Source of the DNA: Lolliginicoccus suaedae
Lineage (GTDB): Bacteria; Actinomycetota; Actinomycetes; Mycobacteriales; Mycobacteriaceae
Assembly: GCF_008312885.1 (NCBI RefSeq)
Contig: NZ_VSSO01000001.1
Location: 124,001 to 188,000 of the forward strand
Reading direction: 5' to 3'
DNA length: 64,000 nt
Below the pieces are notes generated by a model. It saw nothing but the letters and a program-made list of their open reading frames with translations. It made no database searches and was not told the DNA's origin. Position numbers and translations under genes: made by a program. Below, piece by piece: positions 57,298 to 64,000 of the stretch (position 1 is the first letter of the stretch; each line of letters begins with the position of its first letter).

Positions 57298-59379
57298 ATG
57301 AGTAGCTTGGCACCCACCGGAGCCGGCGGAACCGCTCGGTCGGCCCCGTCAGCCCAGCCAGACGCGCTTGCGCCCCGCCGCGGCGTGCCGGACCCCGGCA
57401 TACCGCTCCCCGTCATCGCCTTGCCCACGGTCGCGCTGTGGGCGGTGGGGATCGGCTGGTGGGCGTTCGTCGCGTGGCTGCTGCTTGGCGCCGGGGTGAG
57501 CGCATGGATCACCATTCCGCTCCATGCCGTCGTCAACTTCACCATGTTCACCGTGCTCCATGATGCCACTCACCACGCGGTGAGCCGCCACACCTGGATC
57601 AATGAGGTGTTCGGCAGGCTGTCGGTGCCGTTCGTGGCCAGCTACGCGTCGTTCCCGCTGATTCGCTACATCCACATCGAGCATCACCGCAACACCAACG
57701 AGCCGATGACCGAGGACCCTGATGCGTGGACGAGCCACGGGCCGTGGTGGCAGCTGCCGTTCCGCTGGGCCACGATCGACGTCTGGTACGTCCTGTTCTA
57801 CCTGCCCCGTGCCTTCCACTGGAAGGGGATCCTCGACAAGTCCGAGCGGCCGATCATCCGCCGCCCGCGCACCGAGGTCATCGAATCGGTGTTCCTGCTC
57901 GCGCTCTCGGCGGTGGTCTACGGCGCGCTGATCGTCTCGGGGCTCGGCTGGTACCTGCTCGTCATGTACATCATCCCGCAGCGGATCGCGCTCACCGCGC
58001 TGGCCTGGTGGTTCGACTGGCTGCCCCATCATGGGCTCGAGGCGACGCACAAGCAGGACCGCTACCGTGCCACCCGCGTCCGCGTCGGCATGGAATGGCT
58101 GCTCACCCCGACGCTGCTCTACCAGAACTATCACCTCGTCCATCACCTCCACCCGGCGATCCCGTTCTACCGCTACATCACCGCGTGGAAGCGCAACGAG
58201 GACGGCTACCTCGATGCGAACGTGGCGATCACCAGCGCCTGGGGCAAGGAGCTCACGCCGGAGGAGTACCGGGAGTGGCGGCATATCACCCACAACCTCG
58301 GTGCGGGCTCGTCCTCCCGGCCCGAGTTCCGCAAGCTCACCGTCGACGAGGTCCTCCCGCTAACGGACGACGCGGTATCGCTGACGTTCACCATCCCCGA
58401 GGAGCTCAAGGAGGAGTTCGCGTTCGTTCCCGGCCAGCACCTCACCCTCGAGCTGACCGTGGACGGCAAGCGCCAGCGCCGCACCTACTCGATCTGCTCG
58501 TCCGTGGACTCGGGCCGCGCGCGCATCGCCATCAAGCGCATCCCTGGCGGTGCTGTATCGCACCAGCTCGTCTCGTCCGCCCGCCGCGGCGACGTGCTCG
58601 ACGTCCTCCCGCCGTCCGGGCGCTTCACGCTCGATCACGCCCCGGGGGACACGACCACGCACTACGTGGCAATCGCGGCGGGCAGCGGGATCACACCGAT
58701 CCTCGCGATGATCACCACCACGCTCGAGCGCGATGAGAATGCCCGGTTCACCCTGCTCTACAGCAACAAGTCGCGCGCGCAGACCATGTTCGCCGACGAG
58801 CTCACGACTCTCGCCGAGAAGTTCGAGGGCCGCCTGCGGATCGTGCACTTCCTGACCAGCGGCAAGGAGCCCGCGCTCGACGGCGAGCTCGAGACGGTGC
58901 GGATGCGCCGCTTGCAGCCGCGCGAGATCATGGAATGCGCCGAGCCGGGGAGCGGCGCGATCAACGGGTGGTACCTGTGCGGGCCGCAGGACCTGATCGA
59001 CCGTGCGACCGAGGAGCTCGAGGCTGCGGGCATTGATCCCGCCACCATTCATTCGGAGCTGTTCTTCGCCACAGCGCCGCCACCGACGACCATGCACAGC
59101 GTGGTTTCCTCGGTGACCGCGCGGATCGATGGCGAGCTCTACAACGGGGTGAGCTCGGGCCCGGAGACCGTCCTCGATACCGTGCTGCAGACCGGTGGCG
59201 ACGCGCCCTACGCGTGCATGGGCGGGGCCTGTGGCACGTGCCGCGCCAAGCTGCTTGGCGGCGATGTGGAGATGGACATCCGCTACGCGCTGACCGACGA
59301 GGAGGTCGCGGACGGCTACATCCTGACCTGCCAGGCGCGGCCGACCACGCACCAGGTCGAGGTCGATTACGACCAGTAG
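57298..59379 (+). CDS. Fatty-acid desaturase/hydroxylase fused to a ferredoxin reductase and 2Fe-2S ferredoxin
   Basis: 693 residues in three parts. Residues 35-335: membrane di-iron domain with about four or five helices and the histidine boxes HDATHH (88-93), HIEHH (126-130), HHGLEATH (244-251) and HHLHP (282-286). Residues 343-590: reductase with FAD motif RTYSIC (395-400), NAD motif GSGITP (462-467) and CGP (561-563). Residues 605-693: plant-type ferredoxin with Cys 640, 645, 648 and 678. So electrons go from NADPH/NADH through FAD and iron-sulfur to the di-iron centre in a single chain. ATG 57298 follows GGAG. Substrate (acyl lipid, carotenoid or hydrocarbon) unknown. Confidence 0.93.
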   Translation: MSSLAPTGAGGTARSAPSAQPDALAPRRGVPDPGIPLPVIALPTVALWAVGIGWWAFVAWLLLGAGVSAWITIPLHAVVNFTMFTVLHDATHHAVSRHTWINEVFGRLSVPFVASYASFPLIRYIHIEHHRNTNEPMTEDPDAWTSHGPWWQLPFRWATIDVWYVLFYLPRAFHWKGILDKSERPIIRRPRTEVIESVFLLALSAVVYGALIVSGLGWYLLVMYIIPQRIALTALAWWFDWLPHHGLEATHKQDRYRATRVRVGMEWLLTPTLLYQNYHLVHHLHPAIPFYRYITAWKRNEDGYLDANVAITSAWGKELTPEEYREWRHITHNLGAGSSSRPEFRKLTVDEVLPLTDDAVSLTFTIPEELKEEFAFVPGQHLTLELTVDGKRQRRTYSICSSVDSGRARIAIKRIPGGAVSHQLVSSARRGDVLDVLPPSGRFTLDHAPGDTTTHYVAIAAGSGITPILAMITTTLERDENARFTLLYSNKSRAQTMFADELTTLAEKFEGRLRIVHFLTSGKEPALDGELETVRMRRLQPREIMECAEPGSGAINGWYLCGPQDLIDRATEELEAAGIDPATIHSELFFATAPPPTTMHSVVSSVTARIDGELYNGVSSGPETVLDTVLQTGGDAPYACMGGACGTCRAKLLGGDVEMDIRYALTDEEVADGYILTCQARPTTHQVEVDYDQ

Positions 59380-59398
59380 TGCCCGCGAATGGCAAAGG

Positions 59399-59430
59399 GA
59401 TGGCCCGCAGCAGCACTGGTGCGGGCCATC
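59399..59430. terminator. Bidirectional terminator
   Basis: GATGGCCCGCA and its exact complement TGCGGGCCATC enclose ten bases between convergent desaturase and wrbA genes. Confidence 0.85.
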
Positions 59431-59448
59431 CACATCTGTGGCCGGGTT

Positions 59449-60045
59449 CTACCCGGCGAGCTTGCCACCGATCTCGACCACGCGGGTCGCGAGGTGCTCG
59501 AGCGCCGCGCTGACCTCGTTGCTCAGCTCGTTGGTGTTGCTCGGGCCGGTGATGTGGCTGGCGCCGTAGGGGTTGCCGTCGGCGAACTTCAGCGGGTCGG
59601 TGTACCCGGGGGCGACGATGATGCCGCCGAAGTGCATGATCGTGGTGTAGAGGCTCAGCAGGGTGGCTTCCTGGCCGCCATGGGTGGTCTGGCTGGAGGT
59701 GAATCCCGCGTAGACCTTGTTGGCGAGCTTGCCCTGGGCCCAGAGCCCGCCGAGGCTGTCGATGAAGGACTGGAACTGCCCGGAGACGTTGCCGAAGCGG
59801 GTGGGGGAGCCGAAGATGACGGCATCGGCCCATTCGATGTCGGCCCCGGTCGCGGCGGGCAGGTCCTTGGTGGCCTCGTGGTTGGCCGTCCAGGCGGGGT
59901 TCTGCGCGAAGGCGGCGGGGTCCACGGTCTCGGCGATATGGCGGACCCGCACCTCGGCGCCGGCGGTCTCGGCGGCCTTGGCGACGATTCCGGCCATGGT
60001 GGTGCCGTGGCCCGTGGCGGAGTAGTAGATGACAGCGAGCTTCAT
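59449..60045 (-). CDS. wrbA: NAD(P)H:quinone oxidoreductase, WrbA type
   Basis: 198 residues, flavodoxin-like. The FMN loop is YYSATGHGTTMAGIVAKAA; GSPTRFGNVSGQFQSFID and FTSSQTTHGGQEATLLSLYTTIMHFGGIIV are WrbA hallmarks. It reduces quinones by two electrons and limits oxidative stress. Good promoter upstream (60095-60124). ATG 60045. Confidence 0.96.
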   Translation of the reverse strand: MKLAVIYYSATGHGTTMAGIVAKAAETAGAEVRVRHIAETVDPAAFAQNPAWTANHEATKDLPAATGADIEWADAVIFGSPTRFGNVSGQFQSFIDSLGGLWAQGKLANKVYAGFTSSQTTHGGQEATLLSLYTTIMHFGGIIVAPGYTDPLKFADGNPYGASHITGPSNTNELSNEVSAALEHLATRVVEIGGKLAG

Positions 60046-60094
60046 GGGTCCTCCGGGATTGTGGTGCGTGTCACATCATGCGGCGATGGAGCAG

Positions 60095-60124
60095 ATTCTA
60101 GTACCAATAAAATTGAAGCGTCAA
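60095..60124 (-). promoter_or_regulatory. wrbA promoter with overlapping TTGA/TCAA palindrome
   Basis: On the minus strand a -35 TTGACG (60124-60119), 18-base spacer and -10 TAGAAT (60100-60095) give a near-consensus promoter about 50 bases before wrbA. TTGA-AGCG-TCAA (60113-60124) overlaps it and faces the start of the next gene on the plus strand, for which TAAAAT (60108-60113) could be a -10. The two divergent genes may be co-regulated by one factor. Confidence 0.65.
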
Positions 60125-60145
60125 CCAATCGGAGGAGTTCCTGGC

Positions 60146-60604
60146 ATGGACCGACCACTGCTCGACAGGCAGCATCCCGAGATCTTCAAGGCCTACGTGG
60201 CCGCGGCCCGTGCCGTGCGCACCGCCGCCAAGGAGGCAGGGCTCGACCGAAAGCTCATCGAGCTGATCAACCTTCGCGCCTCCCAGATCAACGGCTGCGC
60301 CTACTGCCTCGATGTCCACGCGCGCGCAGCGCTGGACAACGGCGAGGACCCGCGCCGCATCACCGTCCTGCCCGCGTGGCGCGAGGCAGGCGTCTTCACG
60401 CCGGGCGAGCGAGCCGCGCTCGCGCTCGCCGAGGCCGTCACCACCATCCAGGACGACTCCCGCCGCGACGCCGCGTTCGCCGCGGCCGCCGAGCACTTCA
60501 CCGAGGCCCAGGTCTCCGTGCTCAACTGGACGTTGATCACGATCAACGCGTTCAACCGGGTATCGATCCTCAGCGAGCATCGCGTCACGCTCTCACCCGA
60601 GTGA
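60146..60604 (+). CDS. Carboxymuconolactone decarboxylase/AhpD-like protein
   Basis: 152 residues. The redox motif NGCAYCLDVHARAALDNGE (Cys-x-x-Cys with a His three after) marks the AhpD-like peroxidase subgroup (PF02627). It reduces peroxides or acts in thiol-based detoxification. GGAGGAG is correctly placed before ATG 60146; an upstream ATG at 60086 has none. Paired with wrbA across a shared promoter, which suggests an oxidative-stress response. Its 3' end overlaps the next gene's end by 12 bases. Confidence 0.9.
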   Translation: MDRPLLDRQHPEIFKAYVAAARAVRTAAKEAGLDRKLIELINLRASQINGCAYCLDVHARAALDNGEDPRRITVLPAWREAGVFTPGERAALALAEAVTTIQDDSRRDAAFAAAAEHFTEAQVSVLNWTLITINAFNRVSILSEHRVTLSPE

Positions 60605-61438
60605 CGACCGCACGCGCGGGATCACCTCCTCGGCGAGCCAGTGAAGCCTCGCCGAGGGCCCATCCGGCCCATCGATGCCCAGCACGATCGTGTCCATCCG
60701 ATGGTTAGCGATCAGGTCGCACAGCAGGTCCACATACTCCTGAAGCTCGAAATCGCCCCACACGTTGTAGATCCTCCGGATGCTCGCGGGATCGCGGCCA
60801 ACGGAAGCGGCAGCGTCGTCGATGCGCGCGTGCCGTTCCGCGAGCGTCTCGGGCGGAGCGAACCCGAGCGATGCCACCCAGCCATCCGCGTGCGTCCCCA
60901 CCAGCCGCAGGGCGCGCGGCCCTAGCACGCCCAGCCAGATCCCCATCGCGTGCGCGGGCGCCGGGCCCGGCTTGGCTCCCGCCAACTGATAGTGCTCGCC
61001 CGCGTACCGCGCAGAGCCCTCCGTGGACCACATCGCCCGGATCACCTCGATCGCCTCCCGCAGCGCGGCCAGCGCATCAGCGGGCGCACGGCGCTCGCCG
61101 CCGTACGCCTCGATGGCCTCCCAGAAGCCGCCCGCGCCCAGGCCGAGCTCGCATCGCCCGCCGCTCAGCACATCCAGTGATGCCGCAGCCTTTGCCAGCA
61201 TTGCGGGCGGGCGCAGCGGCAGGTTCGCCACATCCGGGAACAGGCTGATGCGCTCCGTGCGCGCGGCCAGGAAGCTCAGCAGCGTCCAGGTGTCATGGAA
61301 GCGGCGCTGGTAAGGATGATCCTGGATGCCGATCAGGTCGAGGCCGAGCTGGTCCGCGAGCCGAGCGGTCGCCGCGAGACCGGTGTCGCTAGCGCTCGGC
61401 GCGAGGAAGCATCCGAAGCGAGGCTGTTGCTGGTCCAT
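60593..61438 (-). CDS. LLM-class flavin-dependent oxidoreductase (F420-type)
   Basis: 281 residues. Luciferase-like barrel with LIGIQDHPYQRRFHDTWTLLSFLAARTERI, RCELGLGAGGFWEAIEAYGGERR and GIWLGVLGPRALRLVGTHADGWVASL. These segments are those of the actinobacterial F420-dependent group (MSMEG-like LLM oxidoreductases). Substrate unknown. GGAGGAG precedes ATG 61438. Confidence 0.9.
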   Translation of the reverse strand: MDQQQPRFGCFLAPSASDTGLAATARLADQLGLDLIGIQDHPYQRRFHDTWTLLSFLAARTERISLFPDVANLPLRPPAMLAKAAASLDVLSGGRCELGLGAGGFWEAIEAYGGERRAPADALAALREAIEVIRAMWSTEGSARYAGEHYQLAGAKPGPAPAHAMGIWLGVLGPRALRLVGTHADGWVASLGFAPPETLAERHARIDDAAASVGRDPASIRRIYNVWGDFELQEYVDLLCDLIANHRMDTIVLGIDGPDGPSARLHWLAEEVIPRVRSSLG

Positions 61439-61563
61439 GCTTGTCTCCTCCAGGGGGATGGGGCAAATGCCGTGGTCCTGCCCGTCACGAGGAGCGCCCA
61501 GCTGGGTCGGGGCCGGCTGGGCGCTGGGGAAGTGGGAGCCACGGTGACCGGGCGTCGTGGGGG

Positions 61564-62178
61564 CTAGAAGGGGAGCCCAGCGAGCGAGCCGAAGTCCAGG
61601 CCCGCCTGGTGCAGCGGGCTGGTGCCGCCGCCACCGTTGAGGTAGCGGTAGCGCGGCTCGAGCGCCTTGATCTTGGCGACATAGGGCTGGGTCTGGGTGG
61701 AGTACTCGCCGCCCGAGGGCATTCCACCGGCGCGCTGGACGGCACCGAGCCCGGCGTTGTAGGCCGCGAGCGCGAGGTCGAGGGCGTAGCCACGCATGGT
61801 GCCGTTGCTCACGCCCGCGGCGGTCTGGCCGAAGAGGTGACACATGAAGCGCCCCTGTGCCATGACCGAATCGGCGATGCTGTAGGGGTCGGTGGTGCCG
61901 TTGCCGTCACCGTCGGTGCGCCAGATGGCCCAGGTTCCCGGCATGAACTGCGCGGGGCCCATGGCGCCGGAGCGGCTGACGGCGTTGGTGCGGAAGTCGC
62001 TCTCCGCGTGGATCTGTGCGGCGAGGACGCTGGCGCTGATGCCGGAGCATTGGGCGGCCGAGCGTTGCAGCCAGGGCTCGAAGCTTGCTGGCGCGTTGGC
62101 GGATGCGGGGCTCGCGAGCGCGGCGGAGGCGGCGAGAGCGGCCACAGTGGTGCTGAGGACTGCTGTGATCTTCTTCAT
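61564..62178 (-). CDS. Secreted lytic transglycosylase, SLT domain
   Basis: 204 residues. A signal peptide MKKITAVLSTTVAALAASAALASPASA is followed by a lysozyme-like domain with AAQIHAESDFRTNAVSRSGAMGPAQFMPGTW (ES motif with the catalytic Glu, and GPAQFMP) and DLALAAYNAGLGAVQRAGGMP. It cleaves peptidoglycan between MurNAc and GlcNAc. The ribosome site is weak. It is divergent from the ABC exporter gene; the 240-base gap shows no further gene. Confidence 0.93.
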   Translation of the reverse strand: MKKITAVLSTTVAALAASAALASPASANAPASFEPWLQRSAAQCSGISASVLAAQIHAESDFRTNAVSRSGAMGPAQFMPGTWAIWRTDGDGNGTTDPYSIADSVMAQGRFMCHLFGQTAAGVSNGTMRGYALDLALAAYNAGLGAVQRAGGMPSGGEYSTQTQPYVAKIKALEPRYRYLNGGGGTSPLHQAGLDFGSLAGLPF

Positions 62179-62420
62179 GGCAGTGAGCAGCCTGACACGC
62201 CGACTGCGATTCGGGATCGTTTTCAACACATTTTGATAACGGGTGGCGTGGTTTCCCGTGGTGGCGCGACAGCGCTTGCCGGGTGCTTGCCCAGCGTTAA
62301 GTAGTGGAACTCTCAAATAGTGGACGGTGTGACGCTGGCTTCCCCGGCGGCGATACCCATGCTGTGCCGTCAACACCGTGAAACAATCGCCGGTGCGGCA
62401 CACGCCAGGAAGGAGCCGCC

Positions 62421-64000
62421 ATGCTTATCGCCCTGCTGCGGACCTACCTGCCCCGCTACCGGCGCTCGATCACCGGGATCATCGCCCTGCAGTTCCTCGG
62501 CGCCCTCGCGGCCCTGTTCCTGCCCAGCCTCAACGCCGACATCATCGACAACGGCGTCACCGAGGGCGACATCGCCTACATCATCCGCATCGGCGCCGTC
62601 ATGCTCGCCGTGGCGCTCCTGCAGATCACCTGCACGATCAGCGCCGTCTATCTCGCCGCCCGCACCGCTACGTCCTTCGGGGCCGAGGTGCGCCGCGACG
62701 TGTTCCGGCGCGTCACCGGCTTCTCCGCCCGCGAGATGGGCACCTTCGGCGCGCCCTCGCTGATCACCCGCAACACCAATGATGTCCTGCAGGTGCAGAC
62801 GCTCGTGCTGATGAGCTTCACGATGCTCGTCATCGCGCCCATCATGGCGGTCGGTGGCATCATCATGGCGCTGCGCGAGGAACCGCGCCTGTCCTGGCTC
62901 ATCGCGGTCAGTGTCCCCGCGCTCGCCATCGCCATGGGCACCATCATCGCCCGCATGATCCCCGGCTTCCGGGTGATGCAGTCCCGCATCGACGCGATCA
63001 ACCAGGTACTGCGCGAGCAGATCACCGGTGTACGGGTGGTCCGGGCCTTCGTCCGCGAGCCGTGGGAGTCCCGGCGCTTCGCCACCGCCAACGAGGCCCT
63101 GACCAACACCGCGCTCGGTGTCGGGCGGCTCCTGGCCCTCGCGTTCCCCATCGTCATGCTCATCATGAACATCACCTCGGTGGCCGTGATCTGGTTCGGT
63201 GGCATCGAGATCGACGAGGGCCGCATGCAAGTGGGCTCCCTGACCGCGATGCTCAGCTACCTGATCCTCATCCTCATGTCGATCATGATGGTGACCTTCA
63301 TGGCCTCCCAGGTGCCCCGCGCCGCCGTCAGCGCCGACCGCATCAGCGAGGTCCTGCGCACCGAGTCGACCATCGTCCGTGCCCCGGAGCCGCGCACCGA
63401 CCAGCCCCAGCCGGGCCGCATCGAGTTCCGCGACGTCGCCTTCCAGCACCCCGGGGCGGAGCAACCCGTACTCGAGCACATCACCTTCACCGTCGAGCCC
63501 GGGACCACCACCGCCATCATCGGCGCCACCGGATCGGGCAAGACCACCGTGCTGCAGCTCATCCCGCGCCTGATCGACGCCACCGAAGGGGTCATCGAGG
63601 TCGGTGGCACGAACTCCCGCGAGCTCGAGCCCACCGCGCTGCGCGCGAGCATCGGCTACGTCCCCCAGCGCGCGTTCCTGTTCTCCGGCACCATCTCCAG
63701 CAATCTGCGCTACGGGCGTGCCGACGCCACCGACGACGAGCTGTGGGACGCGCTGCGGATCGCCCAGGCCGAGGACTTCGTCCGAGCCCTGCCCCAGCAG
63801 CTCGACAGCCCCGTCAGCCAGGGCGGCACCACCTTCTCCGGCGGGCAGCGCCAACGCCTCGCCATCGCCCGCGCCCTTGTCCGCCAGCCCGGCATCTACC
63901 TGTTCGACGACTCGTTCTCCGCCCTCGACGTCGCCACCGATGCCCGGCTGCGGGCCGCGCTGGCCAGCCGCATCTCCCATGCCGCGGTGGTGCTCGTCGG
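62421..64000 (+). CDS. ABC exporter, fused permease-ATPase half-transporter, 3' end outside window
   Basis: At least 526 residues; the frame is still open at the right edge. About six membrane segments in the first 310 residues, then the nucleotide-binding domain: Walker A IIGATGSGKTT, Q-loop VPQRAFLF, signature TFSGGQRQR and Walker B IYLFDDSFSALD. The catalytic Glu after Walker B is Asp (DDSF), as in the degenerate subunit of heterodimeric exporters (LmrC, TM287-like), so a partner gene with an intact site should follow. GGAAGGAG is ideally placed before ATG 62421. Confidence 0.95.
   Translation, partial: MLIALLRTYLPRYRRSITGIIALQFLGALAALFLPSLNADIIDNGVTEGDIAYIIRIGAVMLAVALLQITCTISAVYLAARTATSFGAEVRRDVFRRVTGFSAREMGTFGAPSLITRNTNDVLQVQTLVLMSFTMLVIAPIMAVGGIIMALREEPRLSWLIAVSVPALAIAMGTIIARMIPGFRVMQSRIDAINQVLREQITGVRVVRAFVREPWESRRFATANEALTNTALGVGRLLALAFPIVMLIMNITSVAVIWFGGIEIDEGRMQVGSLTAMLSYLILILMSIMMVTFMASQVPRAAVSADRISEVLRTESTIVRAPEPRTDQPQPGRIEFRDVAFQHPGAEQPVLEHITFTVEPGTTTAIIGATGSGKTTVLQLIPRLIDATEGVIEVGGTNSRELEPTALRASIGYVPQRAFLFSGTISSNLRYGRADATDDELWDALRIAQAEDFVRALPQQLDSPVSQGGTTFSGGQRQRLAIARALVRQPGIYLFDDSFSALDVATDARLRAALASRISHAAVVLV

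Noticed and set aside
60086-60145. An N-terminal extension of the AhpD-like protein from ATG 60086
   Set aside because: No ribosome site, it would run through the wrbA promoter, and GGAGGAG directly precedes ATG 60146.
62370-63980. A 536-codon minus-strand frame opposite the ABC exporter
   Set aside because: The exporter frame has all ABC motifs; the opposite frame is His/Asp/Gly-rich noise.

Overview
The window is high-GC actinobacterial DNA and most likely comes from the order Mycobacteriales (Corynebacteriales). The main reason is gene order. From the left edge to about 18 kb the genes follow the Mycobacterium tuberculosis block Rv1828-Rv1847 plus Rv1854c: MerR regulator (ftsR-like), DUF151 nuclease, second MerR regulator, gcvP, glcB, guaB1, gnd, BlaR-like M56 peptidase, BlaI, hotdog thioesterase and ndh. 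The PE/PGRS and urease genes that M. tuberculosis carries in this block are absent. IdeR/DtxR-type iron boxes, an HspR (HAIR) box and possible porin-like small acidic proteins fit the same order. Genus cannot be fixed by eye; it does not look like Mycobacterium itself.

Layout. 0-18 kb: conserved core, including a tandem glycine riboswitch in front of gcvP, the glyoxylate enzyme malate synthase G, GMP reductase, 6-phosphogluconate dehydrogenase and an iron-regulated unit at 14.9-15.9 kb. 18.8-24.4 kb: a tightly coupled five-gene operon (flavin amine oxidase-like protein, DUF1365, two CFA-synthase-like methyltransferases, DUF1295) that should modify membrane acyl chains. 24.5-32.2 kb: alanine/sodium symporter, DUF2252, heat-shock Hsp20, nitroreductase, fructosamine kinase, iron-regulated siderophore-binding lipoprotein, DUF309 and a class I amidotransferase. 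32.3-33.7 kb: a 47-residue peptide gene next to a SagB-type (azoline oxidase family) dehydrogenase with no cyclodehydratase in view, the best candidate here for an undescribed peptide-modification system. 33.7-39.2 kb: lipocalin, lipoprotein and an ABC-2 exporter with its two-component system, whose response regulator is broken by a one-base frameshift. 39.7 kb: a 22-residue hydrophobic peptide gene with its own terminator. 40-57 kb: lipoproteins, flavoprotein, CoA-linked enzymes, an M28 membrane protease, an ArsR-SRPBCC pair, two YceI proteins, an adenylyl cyclase-FHA fusion, TetR/thioesterase and two pirins. 57-64 kb: a desaturase-reductase-ferredoxin fusion, WrbA, an AhpD-like protein, an F420/FMN luciferase-like protein, a lytic transglycosylase and the start of an ABC exporter that runs off the right edge.

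Regulation is unusually readable. I can see the glycine riboswitch, three IdeR boxes, one HspR box, a BlaI-type operator, perfect palindromes at the arsR, tetR and yceI promoters, and many strong inverted-repeat terminators. A family of dispersed palindromes with arms CAAACGCGATAGAA / TTCTATCGCGTTTG occurs three times between genes and is not explained by any annotated function. All coordinates and motifs were read by eye; no database search was possible.
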